NCBI GenBank assembly: GCA_045640165.1
Contig: JAZUEK010000039.1
Location: forward strand, 1-13,814
Reading direction: 5' to 3'
From: RGIG426 sp045640165
GTDB lineage: Bacteria > Bacillota > Clostridia > Oscillospirales > Acutalibacteraceae
Length of the DNA stretch: 13,814 nucleotides
In this document: piece after piece, positions 13,266 to 13,814 of the stretch
How positions within the stretch are numbered: position 1 is the first letter of the stretch
How the letters are laid out: the number at the start of each line of letters is the position of its first letter
Made by a program: the position numbers and the translations under genes
Notes under the pieces: generated by a model
What the model saw: the letters and a program-made list of their open reading frames with translations, nothing else
The model's database searches: none
Told to the model about the DNA's origin: nothing

Positions 13266-13814
13266 TTAACCCGCCACAAGCGGATAAGGATCGATTCGAC
13301 CGCCACCGCGGTAGACCTCAAAGTGCAGGTGGTTACACGTACTGTAACCGGTAGAGCCGACACGCCCGAGAACTTGACCGCGAGACACGCGCTCGCCGGC
13401 GGTGACAAGTACCGCCGAGCAGTGGGCATAGCGGGTCTGATAGCCATTACCGTGGTCCACGAGCACCGAAAGTCCCCAACCGCCGTTATAGCCGGAAGCG
13501 TTCGCCTCTACCACAACACCGCCATCCGCCGCGATAATCGGTGCACCGTAGTCACCATAGATGTCGATACCGTTATGGAAGCGGCCATCTTGCGGACCGT
13601 AGGTCTCGCCCACGCTGTAACTGCTCGGAAGCGGCCAAATCATCCCGCGAGCGACACCGTCGCCGGCAACACCGGAGCCACCGCCCGCATCCAACGCGCC
13701 CACCGCGTTGACTTGAGTAACCGGCTGTTTGGTTACCGCCTCAGACAGTTTTTTACGCGACACTTCTTTGCCGTCGATATAGGTCACAGCGTAGGTGGTC
13801 CGGCGAATACCGGG
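13266..13814 (-). CDS. G5 domain - M23 peptidase (5' end beyond window)
   Basis: The frame is open to the window edge, giving 182 visible residues; the true start lies outside. Residues 1-40 match the end of a G5 domain: TTYAVTYIDGKEVSRK (6-21), then KQPVTQVNAVG (29-39). A Gly-rich linker leads to an M23 (LytM-type) zinc endopeptidase domain (about 60-180) with H80-x3-D84 (HNGIDIYG), YAHCS with H131, and HLHFE with H162/H164, so all zinc and catalytic ligands are present. It should cut peptide cross-bridges in peptidoglycan outside the membrane, or in spore or septum remodelling. A GTG at 13785-13787 could be mistaken for a start but splits the G5 domain. The 27-nt gap to the dockerin gene has no terminator. 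Confidence 0.92.
   Translation of the reverse strand, partial: PGIRRTTYAVTYIDGKEVSRKKLSEAVTKQPVTQVNAVGALDAGGGSGVAGDGVARGMIWPLPSSYSVGETYGPQDGRFHNGIDIYGDYGAPIIAADGGVVVEANASGYNGGWGLSVLVDHGNGYQTRYAHCSAVLVTAGERVSRGQVLGRVGSTGYSTCNHLHFEVYRGGGRIDPYPLVAG

Overview
The window looks like a chromosomal segment of a spore-forming, low-to-mid GC Firmicute of the class Clostridia, probably a gut Oscillospirales/Ruminococcaceae-type organism. This is inferred from Bacillus-like consensus promoters (TTGACA / TATAAT or TATACT), strong AGGAGG ribosome binding sites, a YlmC/YmxH sporulation-family gene, a DUF6062-type protein, the typA-comEC-holA-rnmV-rlmH gene order and a dockerin-bearing secreted enzyme. Almost everything is on the minus strand; only the YlmC/YmxH gene is on plus.

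Region by region, left to right: a ~110-nt imperfect palindrome whose core is a minus-strand terminator (1-112); a CDF metal-efflux transporter with a His-rich tail (156-1040) and its own promoter; two tandem tRNA-Ser genes, GCU and UGA (1143-1401), driven by a perfect consensus promoter; a 260-nt AT-rich intergenic stretch without a recognisable gene (1443-1705); a two-gene unit of an O-antigen-ligase-like membrane protein and a DUF6062-type cysteine protein (1706-3704), divergent from the YlmC/YmxH gene (3806-4105); a shared bidirectional terminator; a GNAT acetyltransferase (4164-4634); and a short, divergent precorrin-2 dehydrogenase-like protein (4689-5180).

The core of the window is a tightly packed minus-strand operon, typA-comEC-holA-rnmV-rlmH (11175 down to 5255). 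Its junctions are ATGA overlaps or gaps of 4-21 nt. It combines a ribosome-associated GTPase, a DNA uptake channel, the clamp-loader delta subunit, 5S rRNA maturation and 23S rRNA methylation. The first gene, typA, carries an in-frame TAG at codon 501, at a position where the family has tyrosine; the remaining 106 codons stay intact and in the same frame.

The right end (11298-13814) holds two secreted proteins transcribed together: a G5-M23 peptidoglycan endopeptidase, cut by the window edge, and a 646-residue protein with signal peptide, TIM-barrel (GH18-like) domain, an unassigned domain, a Ser/Thr/Glu repeat linker and a type I dockerin.

The most notable observations are the amber codon in typA, the dockerin protein architecture, the ComEC whose metallo-beta-lactamase-like domain has lost its metal-binding motif, the large palindrome at the left edge, and a siroheme-synthase-like enzyme whose catalytic Asp position is Glu. 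I did not find a CRISPR array, a defence system, a transposase or a clearly novel multi-gene system.
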